A stretch of 8,998 nt of DNA from Pseudomonadota bacterium (GTDB lineage: Bacteria > Desulfobacterota > GWC2-55-46 > JADFVP01), in assembly GCA_015222595.1 (NCBI GenBank), contig JADFVP010000059.1, positions 1 to 8,998 on the forward strand, given 5' to 3'. The position numbers and the translations under genes are program-made. The notes under the pieces were generated by a model. It had not been told where the DNA came from. It saw nothing but the letters and a program-made list of their open reading frames with translations, and ran no database searches. Below are positions 1-6,074 of this stretch, piece by piece (the first letter of the stretch is position 1; every line of letters begins with the position of its first letter).

Positions 1-149
1 GAGTCGATCTTTACAAGATTGCAAAGCTTCTGGGGCACAAAGATATCAAGATGACCCAGAGGTATTCACACCACTACCCTGAAAGCTTGAGGGATGGAGT
101 AGCTGTGCTGGATAAAATTAGCACAAATTTAGCACAATGCGGCTCTTGA
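1..149 (+). CDS. Tyrosine recombinase (phage-type integrase), C-terminal fragment
   Basis: Only the last 48 full codons are in the window (reading frame from base 3, TGA at 147-149); the rest lies off the left edge. The visible part matches the end of the catalytic domain of tyrosine recombinases. The LLGH box supplies the active-site histidine (codon 36-38), and MTQRYSH supplies the presumed nucleophilic tyrosine (codon 63-65), 9 residues later as is usual. This enzyme family cuts and rejoins DNA at attachment sites through a covalent tyrosine-DNA link and commonly integrates prophages or genomic islands. The gene runs toward the 3' end of tRNA-Lys, 45 bases away, the usual arrangement for a tRNA-integrated element. 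The A-rich tail differs from the G+C-rich genes to the right, consistent with transfer. It could also be a resident XerC/D-like enzyme, but the KDIKMTQRYSHHYP context is more integrase-like. Which element it belongs to cannot be told. Confidence 0.85.
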   Translation, partial: VDLYKIAKLLGHKDIKMTQRYSHHYPESLRDGVAVLDKISTNLAQCGS

Positions 150-155
150 AATAAC

Positions 156-187
156 CAAAGGGCTACGGAAAACTCCGTAACCCTTTG
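156..187. terminator. Hairpin between integrase and tRNA-Lys, probable bidirectional terminator
   Basis: Two 14-base arms (156-169 and 174-187) pair around a 4-base loop. They differ at one position, which becomes a G-U pair in the leftward transcript and a C-A mismatch in the rightward one. The hairpin lies exactly between the convergent integrase and tRNA-Lys genes. The T-runs on both sides are short (ATTTAATT on the right, GTTATTT in the leftward transcript), so termination is inferred mainly from the stem and its position. Confidence 0.6.
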
Positions 188-194
188 ATTTAAT

Positions 195-270
195 TGGTGG
201 GCCGCGCAGGGATCGAACCTGCGACCCGCTGATTAAGAGTCAGCTGCTCTTCCAACTGAGCTAGCGGCCC
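195..270 (-). tRNA. tRNA-Lys (anticodon CTT)
   Basis: On the minus strand a full 76-base cloverleaf can be folded. It has a 7-bp acceptor stem GGGCCGC/GCGGCCC, a D arm with AGCTCAGTTGG, and a T arm with GTTCGATCC. The anticodon stem GCTGA/TCAGC encloses the loop CTCTTAA, giving anticodon CTT, which reads the lysine codon AAG. The discriminator is A (base 198) and the 3' CCA is encoded in the DNA (bases 195-197). Its 3' end faces the integrase remnant, so it is the probable integration target. A TATAAC hexamer about 17 bases upstream (287-292, minus strand) could be a -10 box, but no convincing -35 is visible. It may also be transcribed with the tRNA-Arg upstream. Confidence 0.97.
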
Positions 271-381
271 GTCAAAAAAAATTAACGTTATAGCACTGTT
301 ACCAGAACAAGAATAAAAGCCTTAAGAGAGGCCCCTACTGCGCCGAGATATAGTAATAAAAGAGGCACAAACCGAACTCTC

Positions 382-457
382 TGGTGCGCCTGAGAGGATT
401 TGAACCTCCGACCCTCGGCTTCGGAGGCCGATGCTCTATCCACTGAGCTACAGGCGC
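382..457 (-). tRNA. tRNA-Arg (anticodon CCG)
   Basis: A 76-base cloverleaf on the minus strand has acceptor stem GCGCCTG/CAGGCGC, D arm AGCTCAGTGGATAGAGC, and T arm GGAGGTTCAAATCCTC. The anticodon stem TCGGC/GCCGA encloses the loop CTCCGAA, giving anticodon CCG, which reads the arginine codon CGG. The discriminator is A and CCA is encoded (382-384). It lies 111 bases upstream of tRNA-Lys in the same direction. Downstream of it, toward tRNA-Lys, a weak 4-bp stem (GCCT/AGGC) followed by TTTTATT may be a partial terminator. Confidence 0.97.
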
Positions 458-474
458 TCTAACCGAACATTTAA

Positions 475-501
475 AGTATAAGAAAAACCGTCCCGTGTCA
501 A
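475..501 (-). promoter_or_regulatory. Sigma70-like promoter of tRNA-Arg
   Basis: On the minus strand a consensus TTGACA (496-501) is followed after 15 bases by TATACT (475-480, one mismatch to TATAAT). Transcription would start near base 468, about 11 bases before the mature tRNA-Arg end at 457, a normal leader for a tRNA. The 15-base spacer is shorter than the ideal 17. No other promoter in the window comes this close to consensus. Confidence 0.7.
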
Positions 502-691
502 GAACCGATTCCAGAAACCGGCGTTTTAAGGCCAGGGGCCGATGCGGGCCGGACCCCAGACTCTTGCGGCGAATTAAAAACATGAGCTAACTGTAGATTA
601 ACCATTATAACATGATACACTCTTTTTACTATTTTGATGTAGGCTCCCAATAGGCGGCTCGGCCTCCGGCACGAAGAAAAAAACTCCTACT
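502..691. other. Divergent intergenic region between tRNA-Arg and the sensor kinase
   Basis: No gene, RNA family or clear repeat is visible. An A+T-rich stretch near 598-640 contains TATAAC and GATACA hexamers that could serve as a -10 box for the rightward kinase gene, but neither has a matching -35. The last 50 bases before the kinase are C/G-rich, then A-rich, with no Shine-Dalgarno sequence. Confidence 0.4.
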
Positions 692-3076
692 ATGCAAACA
701 ATTATCAAAAGAAGTCTCCATTCAAAGATCCTATTTCTCATCATCGGCCTGATGACCATCGGGGTTGTTCTCTCTATCGTCTGGGAGTTGAAGAACAGAG
801 AGCAGGAACTGCTGGATGAAAAGCTGCGCGCATCCAACTTCATTGCCCAGCCTATTCTCAATGCCATCTATACTGATATGCTCGAAGAGCGCGCGGATAT
901 GGCGCGCCACCTTATTAAGGCGCTCGGCCATGTTGAAGGCCTTGAGATGAAGATTATTAGAAGCAACGGAGTGGAGCAGGCCTTTAAGGACTACAAGACC
1001 ATAGAGGCCGTCAAGAAAGAGTTCGGAGAGGTGAAGCCTGAGTGGATCACAAACCACCCGGACGAACCTATCAACATAGCAAAAGGGGTAGAGACCACAG
1101 AGTTCAAGGATGCCTTCAACGCCTTCAAGACGGACTGGAAGAGAGGTCCCGTCTATTATGTAGACAGGTCGGAGAATATCCCGACCTTCACGTACCTCCA
1201 GCCGATAGAGAAGAAGTCGAAGTGCAACAGCTGCCATACGGCCGAGGGGGCCCGGGGAATCCTCATGATAACGACCCCGCTAGATGAAATGTACACCATC
1301 CTGACCGGCCACAGAAACCAGTGGATAATCTCCGGCATACTGGCAATCGTTGGCGGAGCGGCCCTGCTTTCACTTCTGATCCGCACCTCTATCACGGGAC
1401 CGATAAAAAGAAATGTAGAGGTTATCAAGCGTATCGCCGAGGGCGGAGGCACTATTAAGGAGCGGGTGGAGAGAACCTCCGGGGACGAAATAGGCTACCT
1501 GACCGACGCCTTCAACTCCATGCTCGACACTCTTGAGAAGCGGAATGAAGAGAACGAGCGCCTCTTCCACATGGTAGCAAAGAGTAAAGAAGAATGGGTC
1601 GCCACCTTCGATGCTATTCAGGATCTGATATCGATCCACGATATAGACAACAGGATACTGAAGGTGAACAAGGCGCTTGCCAACAAATTCAACACCACCC
1701 CCGAAGAGCTCATAGGCAGGGACTGCCACGACCTCTTCTTCAAAAAAGCTGAGTCTAGCACAGAGTGCCCGCACAAGACTACGCTCGCTACCTGCAAGGT
1801 TGCCGACGCTGACTACGACAACCTTACGATAGAGGGCTCGTACAACATAACCACCTTCCCGGTGCTCGACGACAACGGCGAGCCATGGGCCACGGTACAC
1901 ATAACCAGAGACATAACGCATGAGAAACTCCTCGGAGAGCAGCTTCTTCATGCGGAAAAACTCTCCAGCGTCGGAAAACTCGTGGCGGGAATCGCCCACG
2001 AACTTAACAACCCGCTTATGGGCATCATGGGTTTTTCTCAGATACTTATGGATATGCCCGGAGATAAGAAGGTAGAGGACATAAAAGACAAGGTAGGCAA
2101 GATCTACCACGAGTCCCTAAGAACAGCGAAGATAGTAAAGAACCTGCTGACCTTTGCCAGGGCGTCCAAGACGGAACGCGAATATCACAATATAAACGAG
2201 ATAATCAAAAAGACCCTCGAGATGAGGGAGTACTCCTTAAGGGCGAACAACATCGAATTCACCCTCAATCTCGAAAGCCAGTTGCCGCACACCATGGTAG
2301 ACATCTACCAGCTGCAGCAGGTCTTTATAAACGTCATCAACAACGCAGAAGACGCAATGGTAGAGGCGCACGGCAAAGGCAAGATAGAAGTTACTACCGC
2401 ATTGATAAATAACAAGATCAGCATCACCTTTAAAGACGACGGCCCGGGTGTGCGCAAAGAGGTCATCCGTAAGGTCTTCGACCCATTCTTCACAACAAAA
2501 GATGTGGGCAAGGGCACCGGGCTCGGACTCTCTATTACCCACGGCATAATTACCGAACATGGCGGTGCCATCGATATAACCAACTCCGAGGGCGGCGGTG
2601 CACTCGTTACCATTAAGCTTCCGATACTCAAACGCGAGGCGTGGGCACAGGTTAAAAAGGCCGTTACCAAAGATAGCCCCATAGCCGACAACAGCGCATC
2701 CGCATACAACGGCAAGCACGTACTGGTCGTGGACGACGAGAAATCGATACGCGAAACGCTTGCCGACCTTCTCGCTAAAAAAGGCTTTACCGTCCGGACC
2801 GCGCGCGACGGCCGTGAGGCGTTAGAGGAGCTGAAAGAGGCGCGCTTTGCGCTCATGATCTTCGACATAAAGATGCCGGGGATCAGCGGCATCGAACTCT
2901 ACAACGAAATAATCAAGGGGCACGAGTACCTTAAAGGCCACCTTATCGCCGTTACCGGAGACGTCTTCAGCGCCGACGTCAAGGAGTTCCTCTCCACCAC
3001 CAAGTGTCCGTACTTTCTAAAACCGTTCGAGTTAAGCAAGATGATGGACCTCATAAACAGCACTCTCGATAGCTAA
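692..3076 (+). CDS. Membrane hybrid histidine kinase with a haem c-type (CxxCH) sensor, HAMP, PAS and receiver domains
   Basis: This 794-residue sensor kinase has a transmembrane segment at about 13-31, an extracytoplasmic sensor at 32-210 and a second membrane segment at 211-231. HAMP (about 232-285) and PAS (about 298-410) follow, then HisKA with AHELNNP (phospho-accepting His436), then HATPase (N547/N551, DDGPG 582-586, FDPFFTTK 596-603, GKGTGLGL 606-613). The receiver domain (about 675-792) has acidic D681/D682, phospho-acceptor D725, T755 and K777. All catalytic residues are present, so the phosphorelay should work. The sensor ends with CNSCH (178-182), a c-type haem attachment motif just before the second membrane segment. 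This placement resembles haem c sensors of Geobacter-type chemoreceptors and kinases, which respond to redox state or small ligands. Haem attachment is inferred. The PAS carries three more cysteines (345, 359, 368). ATG at 692 is the first start after an in-frame stop (635-637); no Shine-Dalgarno is seen. No partner regulator or HPt protein is encoded nearby. Confidence 0.93.
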   Translation: MQTIIKRSLHSKILFLIIGLMTIGVVLSIVWELKNREQELLDEKLRASNFIAQPILNAIYTDMLEERADMARHLIKALGHVEGLEMKIIRSNGVEQAFKDYKTIEAVKKEFGEVKPEWITNHPDEPINIAKGVETTEFKDAFNAFKTDWKRGPVYYVDRSENIPTFTYLQPIEKKSKCNSCHTAEGARGILMITTPLDEMYTILTGHRNQWIISGILAIVGGAALLSLLIRTSITGPIKRNVEVIKRIAEGGGTIKERVERTSGDEIGYLTDAFNSMLDTLEKRNEENERLFHMVAKSKEEWVATFDAIQDLISIHDIDNRILKVNKALANKFNTTPEELIGRDCHDLFFKKAESSTECPHKTTLATCKVADADYDNLTIEGSYNITTFPVLDDNGEPWATVHITRDITHEKLLGEQLLHAEKLSSVGKLVAGIAHELNNPLMGIMGFSQILMDMPGDKKVEDIKDKVGKIYHESLRTAKIVKNLLTFARASKTEREYHNINEIIKKTLEMREYSLRANNIEFTLNLESQLPHTMVDIYQLQQVFINVINNAEDAMVEAHGKGKIEVTTALINNKISITFKDDGPGVRKEVIRKVFDPFFTTKDVGKGTGLGLSITHGIITEHGGAIDITNSEGGGALVTIKLPILKREAWAQVKKAVTKDSPIADNSASAYNGKHVLVVDDEKSIRETLADLLAKKGFTVRTARDGREALEELKEARFALMIFDIKMPGISGIELYNEIIKGHEYLKGHLIAVTGDVFSADVKEFLSTTKCPYFLKPFELSKMMDLINSTLDS

Positions 3077-3198
3077 TACCGCCCTGTATTCACCCTGGCA
3101 GCACATGCTTCCTGCTCTTCCGGCACTACCATCGTAAATTACTTCAACCGTGTCGTCCGGGCGGCGCAGAGTTCAAACAGAAAAGAGATAACGAGCCC
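3077..3198. other. Spacer between kinase and glycosyltransferase genes
   Basis: These 122 bases contain no supported open frame, no hairpin with a T-run and no strong promoter. The glycosyltransferase could be co-transcribed with the kinase or have its own unrecognised promoter here. Confidence 0.4.
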
Positions 3199-3882
3199 GT
3201 GAAGATATCGGTCATAATACCGGCGTTGAATGAGGCGCAATGGATAAACGAAGCTATCGGGTCTGCTAAACTCGCCGGAACCACCGGGCCTGATGTCGAG
3301 ATAATAGTCGTGGACGGAGGCAGCGCCGACAAAACCGTTACGGTTGCCGAAGGACTCGGAGCCACGGTCATCTGCTCGGAAAGAGGCCGGGGTGCGCAGA
3401 TGGATGCCGGGGCGCGCGAAGCGACAGGAGAGGTGCTGCTCTTTCTTCATGCGGACTGCGTACTGCCAGACCTCTGGCAACTCCGGGTGCAAGAGGCTAT
3501 TGAAATACCGGGTACGGTAGCCGGGGCCTTTCGCCTTAGCATAGACTCACCCGGAGTGGCGCTCGGAGTGGTGGCGGCAGGGGCCAACCTTAGGGCGCGC
3601 TTCCTTGGACTGATCTATGGAGACCAGGCGATATTCGCCACCAAAGAGGCCTTCTTAAGAGCCAACGGCTACGCCAAACTCCCCTTGATGGAAGATGTCT
3701 ATTGTGTTAAAAAGTTAAGAGAACTTGGGCGCGTCGCACTACTGGACGAGACCGTACGGACTTCACCTCGCAGGTGGGAAGGCAGCGGTATTATGCGCCG
3801 TACGCTCGGCAACTGGCTGTTGCTCTCGCTCTGGTATGCAGGCGTCTCGCCTGTAAGGCTCCACGGCTGGTACTACGGTTAA
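3199..3882 (+). CDS. Family 2 glycosyltransferase, TIGR04283-like (rSAM/selenodomain-associated transferase 2)
   Basis: This is a compact GT-A fold transferase of 227 residues. It starts ISVIIPALNEA, has VDGGSADKT (38-46) where nucleotide-sugar enzymes bind the donor, RGRGAQMDAGA (62-72) and HADCVLP (84-90) with the metal-site acid D86. YGDQAIF (140-146), LPLMEDV (161-167) and TSPRRWE (188-194) complete the set. This order and the short length match the family named transferase 2, rSAM/selenodomain-associated, whose substrate is not established. No signal peptide is evident; the C-terminal hydrophobic stretch (about 204-217) may touch the membrane. The GTG start at 3199 is the first residue of the conserved beta strand, so it is probably right. 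It is preceded only by a weak GAG at Shine-Dalgarno distance. The companion genes often found with this family (transferase 1 and a radical SAM protein) are not in the window. Confidence 0.88.
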   Translation: MKISVIIPALNEAQWINEAIGSAKLAGTTGPDVEIIVVDGGSADKTVTVAEGLGATVICSERGRGAQMDAGAREATGEVLLFLHADCVLPDLWQLRVQEAIEIPGTVAGAFRLSIDSPGVALGVVAAGANLRARFLGLIYGDQAIFATKEAFLRANGYAKLPLMEDVYCVKKLRELGRVALLDETVRTSPRRWEGSGIMRRTLGNWLLLSLWYAGVSPVRLHGWYYG

Positions 3883-3885
3883 AAG

Positions 3886-3923
3886 GGTAGAACGCAAAGA
3901 AAAACGGAACAGAAGCGTCTACC
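3886..3923. other. Bulged inverted repeat downstream of the glycosyltransferase
   Basis: GGTAGAACGC (3886-3895) pairs with GCGTCTACC (3915-3923), giving nine base pairs with one bulged A and a 19-base A-rich loop. It begins three bases after the glycosyltransferase stop codon and lacks a following T-run. It is therefore a poor intrinsic terminator; it may be an RNA 3' end hairpin or a protein-binding site in front of the aldolase operon. Confidence 0.4.
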
Positions 3924-3938
3924 GATCTCGATATAAGT

Positions 3939-3966
3939 GACTTTCATAAAAAGACTTTCATAAAGA
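3939..3966 (+). repeat. Tandem 14-bp repeat in the aldolase leader
   Basis: Two adjacent 14-base units (3939-3952 and 3953-3966) share GACTTTCATAAA and differ only at the penultimate base. They end just before the Shine-Dalgarno sequence of the aldolase gene. A weak promoter can be drawn across them: GTGACT at 3937-3942, 16 bases, then CATAAA at 3959-3964. The repeat is seen directly; a promoter or operator role is a guess. Confidence 0.7.
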
Positions 3967-3973
3967 AACTTGC

Positions 3974-3982
3974 AAAGGAGGG
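3974..3982 (+). promoter_or_regulatory. Strong Shine-Dalgarno of the aldolase gene
   Basis: AAAGGAGGG sits four bases before the ATG at 3987 and is nearly fully complementary to the 16S rRNA tail. It is by far the best ribosome binding site in the window, fixes the start codon and suggests high expression. Confidence 0.9.
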
Positions 3983-3986
3983 TTGT

Positions 3987-5333
3987 ATGGAGCTGTTCGA
4001 TTCTATAGGTGCCGTATACCGGCATATGGATAATTCCGTAGAGGAGGCCCGTGGCGGGGTGCAGGTCTTCGATGCCGACAGGCTTAGAGAGACCGACATA
4101 GACGGCATAATCTACAATGCGGTCTTCAATACCGACGAAGAGATCAGGGACGAGTGCCGCAGGGTCATACGCCTCAGCGCAGCAGACATCGGCACCCGTT
4201 CAGCCTCTATTCAGGGACTCTACGACGCGATGGGCGCGCGCGAATGCGGCGGGTTTACCGTACCGGCCATTAACATTCGCGGCCTCACCTACGACGTTGC
4301 CCGCGCCATCTTCCGCTCGGCCAAGAAGCACAACTCCGGAGCCTTTCTCTTCGAGATAGCGAAGAGCGAGATCGGGTACACGGAACAGAGACCCGCAGAG
4401 TACACGGCCTGCTGTCTCGCGGCAGCGATAAAAGAGGGCTGGACAGGGCCGGTCTTTATCCAGGCCGACCACTTTCAGGTAAATGCCTCTGCCTTCGCCA
4501 AGAACCCGGCAGAAGAGACTGCGGCTCTAAAGACGCTTATCTCAGAGGCGCTAGACGCACAGTTCTACAACATAGACATAGACGCCTCCACCACAGTCGA
4601 CCTCTCGAAGGCGACCATAAAGGAGCAGCAGACCTCTAACTACGAGATGACCGCGCTCCTGACCGAGCACATACGCGCAAACGAGCCCGCAGGCGTTACC
4701 GTCTCCGTGGGCGGAGAGATCGGAGAGGTCGGCAAGAAGAACTCTACGGAAGAGGAGTTGAGGGCCTTTATGGACGGCTACAAAGAGAGCCTTAAGGAAG
4801 GAACCACCGGCATTTCCAAGATTAGCATCCAGACCGGAACCTCGCACGGCGGCGTGGCGCTACCAGACGGCTCTATCGCAAGCGTAAAGGTGGACTTCGA
4901 CACTATAGAAAAGCTCGACAAGATCTCCAAGGACGATTACGGCCTCGGCGGCGTTGTGCAGCACGGCGCTTCCACTCTGCCCGACGACGCATTCCACGTC
5001 TTCCCGGAGCGCGGCACGGCAGAGGTGCACCTTGCGACCGGCTTTCAGAACATGATCTACGACAGCGCGAACTTTCCGGCTGAACTCAAAGAGGCGGTCT
5101 ACGCCCACCTGAAGGAGCAGCACTCCGGAGAGCGCAAAGAGGAAGATACAGACGAGCAGTTCTACTACAAGACCCGCAAGAAGGGCTTCGGGCCTTTCAA
5201 GAAGCAGATGTGGGATCTTGGCGACGAGGTAATTGGGAAGATTGGCGCAGAGCTTGAGGAGCGCTTCGACAGCCTCTTCACCAAGCTCAACGCTGTGGAG
5301 AATATGGAGAGCGTCACAAAAACTATTAAGTAA
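3987..5333 (+). CDS. Class II (metal-dependent) fructose-bisphosphate aldolase-like protein, long form
   Basis: This 448-residue protein has the scattered motifs of zinc-dependent class II aldolases. VPAINIRG (92-99) matches the usual VPAFN opening. IQADHFQ (159-164) gives the catalytic Asp161 and metal ligand His162. NIDIDAS (195-201) precedes GGEIGEVG (242-249) with Glu244. GTSHGG (284-289) and QHGAST (325-330) supply His287 and His326. The family cleaves fructose 1,6-bisphosphate, or related ketose bisphosphates, to dihydroxyacetone phosphate and an aldehyde in the cytoplasm. Ordinary members have about 285-360 residues. This one adds about 85 residues before the barrel and a charged tail of about 75 after it (GERKEED near 381-387). 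The core motifs are also divergent, for example QADHF instead of the usual HLDHG, so the exact ketose is uncertain. A strong ribosome binding site supports the start. efp follows after 33 bases, so they are probably co-transcribed. Confidence 0.8.
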   Translation: MELFDSIGAVYRHMDNSVEEARGGVQVFDADRLRETDIDGIIYNAVFNTDEEIRDECRRVIRLSAADIGTRSASIQGLYDAMGARECGGFTVPAINIRGLTYDVARAIFRSAKKHNSGAFLFEIAKSEIGYTEQRPAEYTACCLAAAIKEGWTGPVFIQADHFQVNASAFAKNPAEETAALKTLISEALDAQFYNIDIDASTTVDLSKATIKEQQTSNYEMTALLTEHIRANEPAGVTVSVGGEIGEVGKKNSTEEELRAFMDGYKESLKEGTTGISKISIQTGTSHGGVALPDGSIASVKVDFDTIEKLDKISKDDYGLGGVVQHGASTLPDDAFHVFPERGTAEVHLATGFQNMIYDSANFPAELKEAVYAHLKEQHSGERKEEDTDEQFYYKTRKKGFGPFKKQMWDLGDEVIGKIGAELEERFDSLFTKLNAVENMESVTKTIK

Positions 5334-5366
5334 ACACTCAACAGACGAAAGACGGGGCTTAAGCAG

Positions 5367-5933
5367 ATGATAGTAGCAACACAGGTACGGGCCGGAATGA
5401 CGATACTGCACGACAAAGAGCCGTACACGGTTCTAACGGTCTCTCATATAACACCCGGCAAGGGACGCGGCATGGTGAGTTCCAAGCTGCGTAACCTGAA
5501 GACCGGCTCGACGACCGAGTACCGCTTTCGCTCAGACGAGAAGGTGGAGAAGGCGCGGCTCGAACAGCGCGAGATGGACTACCTCTACAACGACGCCGCA
5601 GGCTACCACTTTATGGACTCCGCCACCTACGAACAGATATCTCTCAATGCCGACCTTCTCGGCGACAACATCAACTACCTCATCGAGAACATAAAGTTCA
5701 TCATCGAGTTCTACGACGGCTCTCCGGTAGGGGTCGAGCCGCCGAAGGTGGTTGAGCTTAAGGTGGTCGATACCGCGCCGCGCCTGAAAGGGGCAACCGC
5801 TACTGCATCGTACAAGCCGGCCACGATGGAGAACGGGCTCGTTGTGAACGTGCCGGATTTCGTGGAGATCGACACCGTCATACGAATAGACACCGAAGAG
5901 GGCAAGTACCTCGACAGAGCAAAGGCCGACTAA
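5367..5933 (+). CDS. efp: Translation elongation factor P
   Basis: At 188 residues this is full length for EF-P, which binds between the P and E sites of stalled ribosomes and helps form peptide bonds at consecutive prolines. The three barrel domains are recognisable. The N-terminal KOW-like domain (about 1-62) ends in LRNLKTGS. A middle OB domain (about 66-126) follows, then a C-terminal OB domain with the signature VVNVPDFVEIDTVIRIDTEE. The tip loop TPGKGRG places Lys32 at the position that is modified in many bacteria. The modifying enzyme is not encoded in the window, so the type of modification is unknown. A lysine rather than arginine at the tip points away from the EarP-modified type. 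The ATG at 5367 aligns with the family start; the Shine-Dalgarno is weak, which fits translation downstream of the strongly translated aldolase gene. A strong terminator lies 41 bases after the stop. Confidence 0.97.
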   Translation: MIVATQVRAGMTILHDKEPYTVLTVSHITPGKGRGMVSSKLRNLKTGSTTEYRFRSDEKVEKARLEQREMDYLYNDAAGYHFMDSATYEQISLNADLLGDNINYLIENIKFIIEFYDGSPVGVEPPKVVELKVVDTAPRLKGATATASYKPATMENGLVVNVPDFVEIDTVIRIDTEEGKYLDRAKAD

Positions 5934-5973
5934 AAGGTCCGCACACCTGCCAACCAACTCTAACAGAACATGT

Positions 5974-6024
5974 GGCCCGCCCTGCGCCCCGACATCGGTG
6001 CGCAGGGGCGGGCCTTCTCTGTAT
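5974..6024 (+). terminator. Strong intrinsic terminator after efp
   Basis: A very G+C-rich stem pairs GGCCCGCCCTGCGC (5974-5987) with GCGCAGGGGCGGGCC (6000-6014), with one bulged G, across a 12-base loop. It is followed by TTCTCTGTATT. It closes the aldolase-efp transcript and separates it from uvrC, which argues against any uvrC start upstream of this hairpin. Confidence 0.85.
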
Positions 6025-6074
6025 TCACCCTATTTTATTTCAATCTCTCGCACCACCTCTGTTACTATAAGTAC

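Noticed and set aside
335..583. Leftward 82-codon open frame covering tRNA-Arg and its promoter
   Set aside because: Its middle is simply the translation of the tRNA-Arg gene; peptides such as APVAQWIEHRPPK are a classic artefact of tRNA sequence. It is not a protein gene.
1370..2110. Leftward 246-codon open frame inside the sensor kinase
   Set aside because: It lies antisense to the PAS/HisKA region, has no recognisable domain and is explained by the codon bias of the kinase gene.
3084..6031. A 13-bp identical string, CTGTATTCACCCT, at 3084-3096 and 6019-6031, each downstream of a gene
   Set aside because: One such match in about 9 kb is expected by chance, and the flanks do not match, so it is not treated as a repeat element.
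5970..6074. Upstream extension of uvrC from ATG 5970
   Set aside because: It would translate the efp terminator hairpin into a leader not found in UvrC; ATG 6075 gives the normal N-terminus.
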